Shown here: piece after piece, positions 37,397 through 46,848 of the stretch
Numbering within the stretch: position 1 is the stretch's first letter
Layout: each line of letters starts with the position of its first letter
Assembly: GCA_028716365.1 (NCBI GenBank)
Contig: JAQUPZ010000001.1
Coordinates: forward strand, 903,393-967,392
Reading direction: 5' to 3'
Origin: Kiritimatiellia bacterium
GTDB lineage: Bacteria > Verrucomicrobiota > Kiritimatiellia > UBA8416 > YA12-FULL-48-11
DNA: 64,000 nt
Notes under the pieces: model-generated
What the model saw: only the letters and a program-made list of their open reading frames with translations
Database searches by the model: none
Told to the model about the DNA's origin: nothing
Made by a program: the position numbers and the translations under genes

Positions 37397-38881
37397 ATGA
37401 AACAATTTCCTGGTAACCACCGTAGCCCGGCTGGCTGGCAACAGCCTCAAGAAAAAAACAAGCAACGCCTCAATCGCCGGTGTTTTCTGGCTCAGGTTGC
37501 CACTGTGAGTACTGGTTTTTCGCTTCTTCGTAGTGGCCTGCTCCGGGCTGGCAATTCTCCGAACGAGAAACTCAATCTGGCTATAATTGGTGTCCGTGGA
37601 CGGGGACGTGTCAATTTGAATGGCATCAAGGTGCGGGAGCGCGGCAGTTCGGTACAGGCTGATCTCAAAGGATTGAAGGGCGAGAACGTCGCTGCACTAT
37701 GCGATGTAAATGAGGTTGCTCTCGCAGAGGTGTCAAAGCAGTTTCCAGAGGCGAAGACTTATACTGATTGGAGACGCTGTCTGGACCAAAAGGATCTTGA
37801 CGCAGTTGTCTGTTCAACACCCGACCACTCGCACGCCTTCATTAATGTATGGGCCATGAACCGTGGACTGAGTATCTATTGCGAGAAACCGCTGGCCAAC
37901 TCTGTGGGGGAAGCGCGCCTTGTTCGTGAAACGTACCTGAAAAACAGGAATAAGGTTGCCACACAGATGGGAATCCAGATGCACGAGACCGATCAACTGC
38001 GTCGTGTTGTTGAACTTATCAGGAGAGGTGCGATTGGTACACCCAGGGAGGCCCACGTTTGGTGTGGACGCCGTCCCCTGGGTGGGAGTTATCTTCCGGC
38101 AGTTGATTCACCGCCGTCCACCTTCCACTGGGATCTCTGGATTGGCCCGTCGTCATTCCATCCCTACAACCCTGAATATATGGGTGGCTGTCTTAAGTGG
38201 AACAGGTTCTGGGATTTTGGCAGTGGCCAGATAGGCGATATGGGCAGTCATATGATGGACCTCGCATATTGGGCTCTCGATTTGAAGTTTCCAACCAGTT
38301 GTCGTGCAACCGGTACCGATTTTCATCCCGACACATGTCCGCGCTGGCTTACCGCCGAGTGGGAACATCCTGCCAATGACTGGCGTCCCGCGGTGAAAGT
38401 GTTCTGGTACGATGGTGGCAAGAAACCGGTATTTCCTTCAAAAATCTTCCGCCAGATACCCGACATTCCGCAGGCGGAAGATGGGATCATTGGTCCAGCC
38501 GGAAGGGATCCTCTTTTTAAAGGACTCCTTTTCGCCGGGGATGAGGGTTGGCTTATGACCGACCTTACCTATCGGATAATGATTCCAAAGAGAGGTCAGA
38601 GTGATCTTACCTATTATTCATCGCCCAGACAGGAAGACCTTATTCCTTCGTCGCCGGGCCATCACGATGAGTGGATTGATGCGTGCAAAACCGGTAAACC
38701 CACAGGCGCAAATTTTGATTATTCCGGAATGCTCATTGAGCATAATCTTCTTGCTCTTGTTGCTTACCGTGCCGGTAAAAAACTGGAGTGGGATGCGGCC
38801 AAACTCAGTGCGACCAATTGTCCGGAGGCGGACAAGTTTATTCATCGCACATACCGTGAGGGGTGGACGCTGAATGGTTAA
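37397..38881 (+). CDS. Tat-exported Gfo/Idh/MocA oxidoreductase
   Basis: 494 residues. A GGAGG box lies 9 bases before the ATG. Tat-type NRRCFL (26-31) sits after an unusually long, polar N-region. The Rossmann motif IGVRGRG (64-70) and C-E-K-P (162-165) are in place, and IGDMGSHMMDLAYWAL belongs to the substrate-side domain. NAD(P)-dependent sugar oxidoreductase acting in the periplasm. Followed at 36 bases by a second, more distant Gfo/Idh/MocA gene, so the two may act on successive steps or form a mixed pair. Substrate unknown. Confidence 0.9.
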   Translation: MKQFPGNHRSPAGWQQPQEKNKQRLNRRCFLAQVATVSTGFSLLRSGLLRAGNSPNEKLNLAIIGVRGRGRVNLNGIKVRERGSSVQADLKGLKGENVAALCDVNEVALAEVSKQFPEAKTYTDWRRCLDQKDLDAVVCSTPDHSHAFINVWAMNRGLSIYCEKPLANSVGEARLVRETYLKNRNKVATQMGIQMHETDQLRRVVELIRRGAIGTPREAHVWCGRRPLGGSYLPAVDSPPSTFHWDLWIGPSSFHPYNPEYMGGCLKWNRFWDFGSGQIGDMGSHMMDLAYWALDLKFPTSCRATGTDFHPDTCPRWLTAEWEHPANDWRPAVKVFWYDGGKKPVFPSKIFRQIPDIPQAEDGIIGPAGRDPLFKGLLFAGDEGWLMTDLTYRIMIPKRGQSDLTYYSSPRQEDLIPSSPGHHDEWIDACKTGKPTGANFDYSGMLIEHNLLALVAYRAGKKLEWDAAKLSATNCPEADKFIHRTYREGWTLNG

Positions 38882-38917
38882 CTATTGGAAATTTGTCCGG
38901 TAAAGAATATTCACATC

Positions 38918-40036
38918 ATGAACAGCCAGTTTCAAAATGACCGCCAGAATCATGAATTATTTTCAAATCGCCGCGAGTTTCTGCGTTGGTGTGTTCTAGT
39001 GCCTGCTTATATTGCCCTCGAACAACGGACAAATGGGGCCGAGGCCCAAACAAGGGTTCCGCTTCTCTGTGGTCAGATCGGTGTTGCCCATGCGCACGCC
39101 TCAGGAAAAATGCAGGCCATGCGCAACCTCCCACTCGAGTGGCGGGTGGTCGGCGTCAGCGAGTCCGATCCCAAGCGGCGACAGGTCGGCAAGGGATCTC
39201 CGTACTACGGGCTGTCATGGATGACGGAAGAAGAGCTCTTGGCTGCACCGGGACTTTGTGCGGTGGCAGTCGAGACCGAAGTGAAAGATCTGGTGCCGAC
39301 GGCGATGAGGGTTGTGCGGGCTGGTAAACATATCCATCTCGACAAACCGGCCGGTGAATCCCTTGGGCAGTTCCGTGAGTTGCTCGCCGAGGCAGGACGT
39401 CGTGATCTAACGGTACAGATGGGTTACATGTATCGTTACAATCCTGGTTTCCAGCTTCTTTATCGGTTCCTTGCCGAGGGTTGGCTGGGGAGAGTGATGT
39501 TTGTTGAGGGAGTGATGACAAAATGGATGTCGACAGCGGGTCGTCCACAGCTTCTGCCTTACCGCGGTGGTGTAATGTTTGAAGTCGGCTGCCATCTTCT
39601 GGATGCCGTCGTAAAGGTACTTGGCAAACCAAAGAAGGTTCATGTCCACGGATGTGCCCATGGCAGTGACGAGCTACTGGATGACCAGTTGGCCGTCCTC
39701 GAATACGAACGGGCGCTGGCCACTGTACGTGCCAGCGTTGTTGAGCATGGTGGTGAAAAACGTCGCAGTTTTACAGTCGTTGGCGAGAAAGGTACTTTTG
39801 AAATTCGACCTCTTGAGGCTCCGGCACCGATAGTCCGGCTCACGATGGGATGCGATGTGCCTGGTTACAAGAAAGGTGCGCATGAAATCCCGTTGCCGAA
39901 ATTACCTCGTTTCGACGGCGAGTTCCTGGATCTTTCTCGTGTGATTCGAGGCGAGAAAGTCTTCGAATACAGTCATGCTCACGACCTTGCCGTGCAGGAG
40001 ACAGTTCTGCGGGCAAGCGGGATGCCGGTGAATTGA
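38918..40036 (+). CDS. Exported Gfo/Idh/MocA oxidoreductase
   Basis: 372 residues from the ATG at 38918; the frame is open back to a TTG at 38885 but no ribosome site decides the start. Tat-like NRREFLRW (18-25). The Rossmann motif is G-Q-I-G-V-A-H (52-58), a G-x-x-G-x-x-H form, and the family lysine is in L-D-K-P (141-144). FEVGCHLLDAVVKVLG matches the second domain. The gene, with the next one, is visibly richer in G+C than the genes before 37 kb, and a long antisense frame is open across the following gene. Periplasmic sugar oxidoreductase by family; specific role unknown. Confidence 0.87.
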   Translation: MNSQFQNDRQNHELFSNRREFLRWCVLVPAYIALEQRTNGAEAQTRVPLLCGQIGVAHAHASGKMQAMRNLPLEWRVVGVSESDPKRRQVGKGSPYYGLSWMTEEELLAAPGLCAVAVETEVKDLVPTAMRVVRAGKHIHLDKPAGESLGQFRELLAEAGRRDLTVQMGYMYRYNPGFQLLYRFLAEGWLGRVMFVEGVMTKWMSTAGRPQLLPYRGGVMFEVGCHLLDAVVKVLGKPKKVHVHGCAHGSDELLDDQLAVLEYERALATVRASVVEHGGEKRRSFTVVGEKGTFEIRPLEAPAPIVRLTMGCDVPGYKKGAHEIPLPKLPRFDGEFLDLSRVIRGEKVFEYSHAHDLAVQETVLRASGMPVN

Positions 40037-40133
40037 CTGGCGAAATATATAGAGACAGGGAAATATTTCGCGAATTTCAACCTGAAAACAACCGGGCGGA
40101 ATGTGGTTACCCTGTGGAACAGGAGATTCGTTA

Positions 40134-41711
40134 ATGAACGTTCGGGAAAAGCAATTCTTGATAACCCTCTGTCTGCTCATGCTGAGTTCCGGATGCAGTA
40201 CTATCCACGACACGATCAGGGAAATGCAGCCGATGAAGGGAGTATTCCACAACGAAGATTGTACCAACTTCTTCTGGTATCACGACATCCCGGCAGGGAA
40301 GGCTGGTGAGCTCATTGACCGGTATATCGACGTGATGGCAGGTGCCGGCATAAACGTGTTCATCTGTAACACGAACTCCCGCCGCACCAATTACCGGAGC
40401 GCTGTATGGGATTCGTATTGGGATGGTTATGACCCAGCCGGTCAGGATGACCAGCCATTTTTAGCTTCGATACCGCGGAAGGATATTGCACGTTACCGGC
40501 AGGGGATCGGCCGTATGCTTGCCGTTCACCAACAGGGGATTGACTATCCTGCCCGTGTCATCAAACGCTGCCGGTATAATGGGATTTCTCCGTGGATCAC
40601 GCTTCGAATGAATGATTGCCACAATAACGATAACATGAATCATCCGTTCCATGGCAGCTTCTGGAAGAAGAATCCCCAACTGTGGCGAAAAAATTGCCAG
40701 GGATACTTTGCACGCTGTCTCGACTACGCTCATCCGGAGGTTCGTGACTATTACAAGGCCCTGATCATCGAGACATTGGAGCGATACGACATCGACGGCC
40801 TGGAACTGGATTTCATGCGGGAACCATACCTCTTCAGTGCCGGGAAAGAGGCGGAGGGCGCCCCGATTTTGACAGCCTGGATGTGTGAAGTCCGTAAATT
40901 GACCGCAGATGCTGCGGTGAAGCGTGGACATCCCATTCGCGTCGGTGTTCGAGTACCGTCCCGCCCGGAAACGGCCTTGAGCATGGGCTTGGACGCCATT
41001 ACCTGGGCCAGGGAAGGTCTGATCGACCTGCTGGTGGTTACCCCGCGCTGGGCCACTCTCGAGTTCGATATGCCCATAGAGCGGTGGCGGGAATTGCTGG
41101 GGTCGTCGAAGGTCACCTTGGCCGGTGGTCTCGAGATCAATTACAAACCCTGTCCTGTGGTTCCGGCGAACTGCGTTTCGCCTGAACTCGCGGCTGGGGC
41201 GGCGGTCTCGGTTCTTTCCCGGGGTGCGGATGCCGTCTACCTGTTCAACTACTTTCAGGATGGTACATGGCCCACGCCCGTTTATCAAAACACCCTCAAA
41301 GCTATGAAGTCTCTCGACTCGTTGTTGAAACTGCCGCGATCCGTCGGGGTGACTTATCGCGATATAACGGGACCGGGTGAGAAGTACCAGGCTCCACTGC
41401 CGGCGACGGGCACGGAACTTATGTTCCCCGTGAGGCTCGGTCCAGTACCGGACAAAAGCTGGCTCTGTGAACTGCGTATCGGGTTCAAGCCGCCGAAAGA
41501 TGCGGCCTTGGCCGTACCTACGGTATTGCTGAACGGTAAACCATGCGAACCCCGTACCGTTGAAACCACGAAGGATGGTCTTATCCTGCGCTCGTTCTCC
41601 GCCCCGACACCGACGGAAACCGGGGTTCAGGAAATCAGGATCGTGAGCAAGGACTCGGTTGCCATTACCGTGCATCGACTGGAGGCGTCTCTCAGGGCAC
41701 CAAGGCTGTGA
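40134..41711 (+). CDS. Lipoprotein with glycoside-hydrolase-like TIM barrel
   Basis: 525 residues from the ATG at 40134 (AGGAG 8-9 bases upstream). A lipoprotein signal ends in L-S-S-G-C with Cys21 as lipid anchor. The rest resembles a GHL10-type or related barrel: PWITLRMNDCHN, then YDIDGLELDFMREPYLF, where Asp and Glu residues on the strand end are likely catalytic or structural. A C-terminal beta domain (about 420-525) follows. I cannot name a tested homologue. The stop lies 17 bases before the next ATG. High G+C relative to region 1. Confidence 0.7.
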   Translation: MNVREKQFLITLCLLMLSSGCSTIHDTIREMQPMKGVFHNEDCTNFFWYHDIPAGKAGELIDRYIDVMAGAGINVFICNTNSRRTNYRSAVWDSYWDGYDPAGQDDQPFLASIPRKDIARYRQGIGRMLAVHQQGIDYPARVIKRCRYNGISPWITLRMNDCHNNDNMNHPFHGSFWKKNPQLWRKNCQGYFARCLDYAHPEVRDYYKALIIETLERYDIDGLELDFMREPYLFSAGKEAEGAPILTAWMCEVRKLTADAAVKRGHPIRVGVRVPSRPETALSMGLDAITWAREGLIDLLVVTPRWATLEFDMPIERWRELLGSSKVTLAGGLEINYKPCPVVPANCVSPELAAGAAVSVLSRGADAVYLFNYFQDGTWPTPVYQNTLKAMKSLDSLLKLPRSVGVTYRDITGPGEKYQAPLPATGTELMFPVRLGPVPDKSWLCELRIGFKPPKDAALAVPTVLLNGKPCEPRTVETTKDGLILRSFSAPTPTETGVQEIRIVSKDSVAITVHRLEASLRAPRL

Positions 41712-41728
41712 AGTATAGGAGCGAGCTT

Positions 41729-43243
41729 ATGAAACCGATAATAGGATTTGTCGCAATGTTTCTGGCATTGCAGGTCATGGCAGCGGAACTGGTATTCGAC
41801 ACAACGTTCGACAAGGTGGAAAAAAATGGCCTTCCCACAGGCTGGAGCCTATATGGCAGCGGAACGCCTGTTCAGGTAAAGGATGGGAGAATGTTGTTCA
41901 TCAACACCGACCCCAAACGCTCAAGCGGCATCGTCAGGAAATTTGATATGGAGGCGGGTTTTGAATATGAAATCTCAGTGGAAGCCGTAGAAAAGAATTC
42001 TGGAGAAAATGTTGATGAACTGCTTTTACAACTCAATTCTGCGAATGAGACGAGTGGCAAAATGCTTTGTAAATGTGGTGTCAGTACTGGCAATCTCGGA
42101 CAATATGTCACAAGCACACTGAAATACATTCCACAGAGGGCACATTCCGTTGCGTTATATCTTTCTTCAAAACAGGGCAGCGCTCCTCAGGTCAACGTTA
42201 GAAGGATCCTTTGTCAACGCGGTCTGGATGCTAGGAAGTGGATGCCTGCAAACCAGCCACCCTTCACTGTTTTTGGACTGCCATTTCTAAAGGAGAATAA
42301 CGGAGCATACTACCGTTACCCGGAAGTCAGGATGAAGCAACTTCCGACCTGGGGAATGACTTGTTATCCGTCCGGCGCTAGAATCAGGTTTAAAACAAAT
42401 GCCACCAGGATTGACTTGCGAATTGACCACGGAAAGGGAAGTTTTCCATGGCCTGAGATGAGTGCATTGTCCATGGCATGTATTGACATTTACCAGGGGC
42501 CACCGGAAGCCATGGTTTTCACCTGGCGTACTGATCGCAACCTCCTGGACAAGGACTTTCCATATTGTGCAAGTTATTGTCCGAAAGTAAAACCAGGTGA
42601 AATGTGCGAATACACTTTGTATCTACCTATGTACGCATCACTGAAAAGCCTTGATATCGCCCTCACGCCGGCTGATGCGAAAGTGGAAAATCCTGCGCCA
42701 TACAAGTTAGCCAAGCCGGTTGTCTGGTACAGTACTTCATTTGCGCAGGGTGCGGGAGCCTCGGGCCCTTCAATGAGTTTTCCGGCATTAACAGCCAGGA
42801 TCCTCGGTGTAGATCTTGTCAACTTCGGAATTTCAGGCAATGCCCAGTGGTTGCCCGAAGAAGCAAGACTTATCGCAGAAATTGATGCCGCCGTATACAT
42901 AATGGGACCCATTCTTGGTAATGCCAAATCGATGGCAGAACGTTATCCGGCGATGATCAGGATATTACGTGAAAAGCATCCCGATACCCCGATCCTGCTT
43001 GTCACGCGCCTGCATACCTTGGGTGTAGACAAACCTCACGAAGTCAATGAAATGGTGAAAAAACTCTATGCCGATCGTGTTTCTTCAGGTGACAAAAACA
43101 TCTATCTCATTGATGCTTTCTTGTTATATTCAGACGGACCCATACCTTGTACAATCGATGGAGTCCATGTAACTGACCTGGGTGCGAAAATGATAGCCGA
43201 TGCATTTGTTCCCGAATTGAAAAAAATATTAAATCTGAAGTAG
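41729..43243 (+). CDS. Secreted SGNH/GDSL-type hydrolase with N-terminal beta domain
   Basis: 504 residues from the ATG at 41729; ATAGGAG lies upstream, and the GTG at 41708 is not supported. Signal peptide (1-19). The first 170 residues look like a carbohydrate-binding jelly-roll. From about 325 on there is an SGNH domain: block I is YSTSFAQGAG (Ser near 337), GISGNAQW is block II/III, and DGVHVTDLGAKMIAD provides the catalytic Asp and His. Such enzymes are esterases or acetyl-transfer enzymes, often removing acetyl groups from glycans. It pairs with the lipoprotein hydrolase upstream. Confidence 0.78.
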   Translation: MKPIIGFVAMFLALQVMAAELVFDTTFDKVEKNGLPTGWSLYGSGTPVQVKDGRMLFINTDPKRSSGIVRKFDMEAGFEYEISVEAVEKNSGENVDELLLQLNSANETSGKMLCKCGVSTGNLGQYVTSTLKYIPQRAHSVALYLSSKQGSAPQVNVRRILCQRGLDARKWMPANQPPFTVFGLPFLKENNGAYYRYPEVRMKQLPTWGMTCYPSGARIRFKTNATRIDLRIDHGKGSFPWPEMSALSMACIDIYQGPPEAMVFTWRTDRNLLDKDFPYCASYCPKVKPGEMCEYTLYLPMYASLKSLDIALTPADAKVENPAPYKLAKPVVWYSTSFAQGAGASGPSMSFPALTARILGVDLVNFGISGNAQWLPEEARLIAEIDAAVYIMGPILGNAKSMAERYPAMIRILREKHPDTPILLVTRLHTLGVDKPHEVNEMVKKLYADRVSSGDKNIYLIDAFLLYSDGPIPCTIDGVHVTDLGAKMIADAFVPELKKILNLK

Positions 43244-43291
43244 AAAATAACGTTTGAAATCAAAAGGCCTTATTTAAAGAGGAAGAAATTC

Positions 43292-44203
43292 ATGAACCGT
43301 AGAACCTTTATCCGGCAAACCACCATTGCTGCTGCCACGCTTGCATGTTCACGCCTTCACGCTGCCGGGTCTGCGTTCAAACTCAATTATCTTCTCGGTT
43401 CTGCCATGTATGGCAATCTGCCGCTGGCGACTGTGATCGAAGAAACGCCCAGGACAGGTACGCAGCTTCTGGATGTGTGGCCGCGGAAACACGGTACACA
43501 GCGTGAACAGATGGACGAGATCGGCCACGAAAAGGTCGCCGAGTTGCTCGCCAAATACGGAGTAAAGCTGGCGGTGAGCACGCGCTACGACCTGGGACCG
43601 TTCAAACTTCAGGATGAAATGACGATTGTGAAAAAATTTGGCGGCAGCGTAATCGTCACCGGCGGAGTCGGGCCGGTGGGGTTGACGGGTGATGATCTGA
43701 AAAAAGCCGTACAGGAATTCGTCGAGAAACTCAAACCACATCTCGTCAAAGCCGGCGAGTCCGGCATTACCATCGCCATCGAGAACCACGCGAGGAACCT
43801 CATTGATTCACCCGATTCGCTGCGATGGCTCGTTGAGTTTGGCAAGGACCTGCCGCTTGGTGTGGAACTGGCGCCATATCATCTGCCGCAGGATGCAGAT
43901 GTGATCGCTGGTTTGGTCAAGGATCTCGGTAATAGGATCAAGATCTTCTGCGCGTGGCAGTACGGGCGTGGTTGCATGAAACCGATGCCGAAGGACGAGG
44001 AACTGCTGCAAATGCCAGGCCGTGGTTCGCTTGATTTCACACCAATTCTACAAGCGCTCAAAGCCGTCCACTATACCGGGTTTACGGAGATCTTCATGCA
44101 CCCGACACCGCGTGGCATTCCGATTTTGCCGACAGCGACCGAAGTGACGCAGGAAATCAATCGTGCACGGCAATATCTCGAGGGCCGTCTCGCGGTGATT
44201 TGA
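43292..44203 (+). CDS. Tat-exported sugar isomerase/epimerase-like TIM barrel
   Basis: 303 residues. Tat-type MNRRTFIRQ start, with an AGAGGAAG box. The rest is an AP-endonuclease-2/xylose-isomerase-like barrel (PF01261 type) with IAIENHARN near 168-176 and IFCAWQYGRG. Cytoplasmic relatives isomerise or epimerise sugars (hydroxypyruvate isomerase, tagatose epimerase). Exported forms accompany Gfo/Idh/MocA and DUF1080 proteins in gene clusters for keto-sugar glycan cleavage, where this fold can act as a lyase or hydratase. The role here is inferred from that association. Confidence 0.8.
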   Translation: MNRRTFIRQTTIAAATLACSRLHAAGSAFKLNYLLGSAMYGNLPLATVIEETPRTGTQLLDVWPRKHGTQREQMDEIGHEKVAELLAKYGVKLAVSTRYDLGPFKLQDEMTIVKKFGGSVIVTGGVGPVGLTGDDLKKAVQEFVEKLKPHLVKAGESGITIAIENHARNLIDSPDSLRWLVEFGKDLPLGVELAPYHLPQDADVIAGLVKDLGNRIKIFCAWQYGRGCMKPMPKDEELLQMPGRGSLDFTPILQALKAVHYTGFTEIFMHPTPRGIPILPTATEVTQEINRARQYLEGRLAVI

Positions 44204-44272
44204 GTACAGGTTTTAGACATATAATGGAAGCTACCGGCTGACGAACAATCAGATATGGCTTTTGGATGTACT

Positions 44273-46741
44273 TTAACTGGTTTTGTGGAGCTTGTGATTA
44301 ATGTAACATGGTTTCACATGCCAGATTTTCTTGGCGTATTCATTGATTGCACGATCCGAAGAGAATTTCCCTGATCCTGCAACGTTATATATCGCTTTGA
44401 GGTCCCATTCGTCGGGATCTGCATATACTGCGTCAACCCTGGCTTGTGTCTCAATAAATGGTTCTAAATCAGCCAGGAGCATATAACGATCGCCCCCGCT
44501 AAGCAGTGAATGAACAATTGGGGCAAAAATGCCCGGTTCCATGAGGCTGAAAAATCCCTGATCAATCATATCAATGGCACGTTTGATCTCCTGATTATTG
44601 TTGTAGATGTCCCATGGATTATACGTGGGACGGCGTTTTTCCACTTCTTCTGCAGTCATGCCGAAGATGAAAATGTTTTCTTTTCCGACTTCTTCCATGA
44701 TTTCGATGTTGGCGCCATCAAACGTTCCGATGGTGAGCGCTCCATTGAGTTGCAGTTTCATATTTCCTGTACCTGAAGCCTCCGTTCCGGCAAGCGATAT
44801 CTGTTCACTCAGGTTTGCGGCTGGAATAATCCTTTCCGCAAGGGAAACTCGGTAGTTAGGCAGGAAGACAAGTTTGATTTTGTCGTGCAGGTCCTTGTCG
44901 TTATTTATCATAAGGCCAACCTGATGAATCAATTTGATAATCAGTTTGGCCATGGTAAAATCAGGTGCCGCCTTGGCACCGAAAATGAAGGTCCTGGCCT
45001 GAAGATCGAGATTCGGATTATCTTTTAACCGATTATAACGTACTATTGCATACAGAATAAGCAGTAATTGTCTCTTGTATTCATGCAGTCGCTTGACCTG
45101 CACATCGAAAATGGAGTCGGGTGAAACGCTAATCCCAAGCTCTTTGTGTATGTAATTCGACAGTTTTGTCTTGTTGATCTGCTTAACCTCGCGGAATGAT
45201 TCGCGGAATTTTTTGTTACCTGCATATCGTTCAAGTTTACGCAATTGCATAAGATCGGTTATCCAGCCGTTGCCGATCACCCCTGAAATAAGATCGGCAA
45301 GACGGTGATTGGCTTTCCGTAACCATCTGCGTGGTGTGATTCCGTTTGTTTTGTTGTTGATCCTTTCCGGCCATAATTCGGCGAAGTCCCTGAGTACAGT
45401 TGTCTTGAGAAGTTTTGTATGGATTTTAGATACACCGTTGGTTGAACACGACCCGACTACTGCCAGATGTGCCATACGGATGTTCTTACCGCCATCTTCT
45501 TCAATTATGCTCATCCGGCGGAGCCTGTCATTGTCAAACGGAAAACGGCGTGCAACTTCCTGAAGGAATCTTGCATTGATCTCGTTGATTATCTGTAAGT
45601 GTCTTGGAAGGATCTTCTGCATCATGTTGACCGGCCATTTTTCAAGGGCTTCCGGCAGGATCGTATGGTTTGTATATCCGGTTGATGCAGTTGTGATGCG
45701 CCAGGCTTCCTCCCATCCCAATCCTTCGCGATCCATCAGGACTCTCATCAGTTCCGGGATTACAAGTGATGGATGCGTGTCATTAAGTTGGATAAATGCC
45801 TTTTTTGGGAAAGTCGACCAGTCTTTATTGCCGGTTTTGAAACGCCGGATTATGTCGCTGAGTGAACAGGCAACGAAAAAATACTGCTGGCGCAGGCGGA
45901 GTTCCTTGCCGACGAATACATTATCGTTAGGGTAGAGGACTTTTGTAAGAGTTTCTGCAATCATCTTGCCCTCGACGGCATCTTCATATTCGCCGCGGTT
46001 GAAGTCATCCAGGTCGAAATCTTCTGCCGCCCTGGCCGACCAGAGTCGGAGAGTAATGACGGTGTCTCCATCATATCCGATAATCGGCAGATCGTATGGC
46101 ATTCCTATTACCGATTTGGTTTTTGTCCATTCCCATTTCACGCCCTCCGGTACATGACGTGTTTCAACTTCGCCTTCGAACTTCACTTCACAGGCATATT
46201 CAGGATGGCAGATTTCCCACGGATATCCGTTTTTGAGCCACGGGTCCGGTTCTTCAACCTGGTAGCCATTGACAATCTTCTGGTTGAAAATTCCGTAATC
46301 GTAACGAATACCGTATCCCACGGCAGGCAGATGAAGTGTGGCGAGTGAATCCATAAAACAGGCCGCAAGGCGACCAAGGCCTCCATTTCCGAGACCGGCA
46401 TCAACTTCAAAGTCCCGGAGGGCGTGATAATCAAGGCCTACTTCTTTCATCGCTTTCCGGCAGATGTCTTCCATGCGTAGACTTATTACATTACTGCCCA
46501 ATAATCTACCGATCAGGAATTCAAGGGACAGATAGTATATACGTTTGACATTCCGCTTGTGATAAACCTGTTGGGTTGTAATCCATCGTTCGATCAGTCT
46601 GTCACGGACTGCAAGTGCGAGGGCATAATACCGGTCGCGATCCGTGGCTGTATACTGGTCTCTGCCAAGTGTGTAGCGAAGGTGGTGTTCAAAGTCTTTT
46701 TTCAGTGCTTCAACAGTCATTACATTGCGACAGTTGTTCAT
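44273..46741 (-). CDS. glgP: Glycogen/maltodextrin phosphorylase
   Basis: 822 residues, the normal length for GT35. It phosphorolyses alpha-1,4-glucan to glucose-1-phosphate in the cytoplasm. Seen: YYLSLEFLIGRLLG near the N terminus, GLGNGGLGRLAACFMDS, and the pyridoxal-phosphate site EASGTGNMK with Lys662 as the Schiff-base lysine, followed by NGALTIGTFDGANIEI. No signal peptide. A second ATG at 46720 (residue 8) is a possible alternative start; neither has a clear ribosome site. It is the only plainly central-metabolic gene here and lies on the minus strand, apart from the plus-strand accessory runs. Confidence 0.97.
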   Translation of the reverse strand: MNNCRNVMTVEALKKDFEHHLRYTLGRDQYTATDRDRYYALALAVRDRLIERWITTQQVYHKRNVKRIYYLSLEFLIGRLLGSNVISLRMEDICRKAMKEVGLDYHALRDFEVDAGLGNGGLGRLAACFMDSLATLHLPAVGYGIRYDYGIFNQKIVNGYQVEEPDPWLKNGYPWEICHPEYACEVKFEGEVETRHVPEGVKWEWTKTKSVIGMPYDLPIIGYDGDTVITLRLWSARAAEDFDLDDFNRGEYEDAVEGKMIAETLTKVLYPNDNVFVGKELRLRQQYFFVACSLSDIIRRFKTGNKDWSTFPKKAFIQLNDTHPSLVIPELMRVLMDREGLGWEEAWRITTASTGYTNHTILPEALEKWPVNMMQKILPRHLQIINEINARFLQEVARRFPFDNDRLRRMSIIEEDGGKNIRMAHLAVVGSCSTNGVSKIHTKLLKTTVLRDFAELWPERINNKTNGITPRRWLRKANHRLADLISGVIGNGWITDLMQLRKLERYAGNKKFRESFREVKQINKTKLSNYIHKELGISVSPDSIFDVQVKRLHEYKRQLLLILYAIVRYNRLKDNPNLDLQARTFIFGAKAAPDFTMAKLIIKLIHQVGLMINNDKDLHDKIKLVFLPNYRVSLAERIIPAANLSEQISLAGTEASGTGNMKLQLNGALTIGTFDGANIEIMEEVGKENIFIFGMTAEEVEKRRPTYNPWDIYNNNQEIKRAIDMIDQGFFSLMEPGIFAPIVHSLLSGGDRYMLLADLEPFIETQARVDAVYADPDEWDLKAIYNVAGSGKFSSDRAINEYAKKIWHVKPCYINHKLHKTS

Positions 46742-46848
46742 AAAAGGCTTTCTTTACAATATCCGGTACTATTAAGGCAACAATGGATTCTTACGTGACT
46801 GACACCTGTCGTCAGGTTGCAGGTCTGGTGACTTTCGTTGCCCGCAAG

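Noticed and set aside
40461..41675. 404-residue open frame antisense to the lipoprotein gene
   Set aside because: It lies wholly opposite a supported lipoprotein-type gene, has no ribosome site, signal or family motif, and is Arg/Gly/Pro-rich as expected from a G+C-rich shadow frame.
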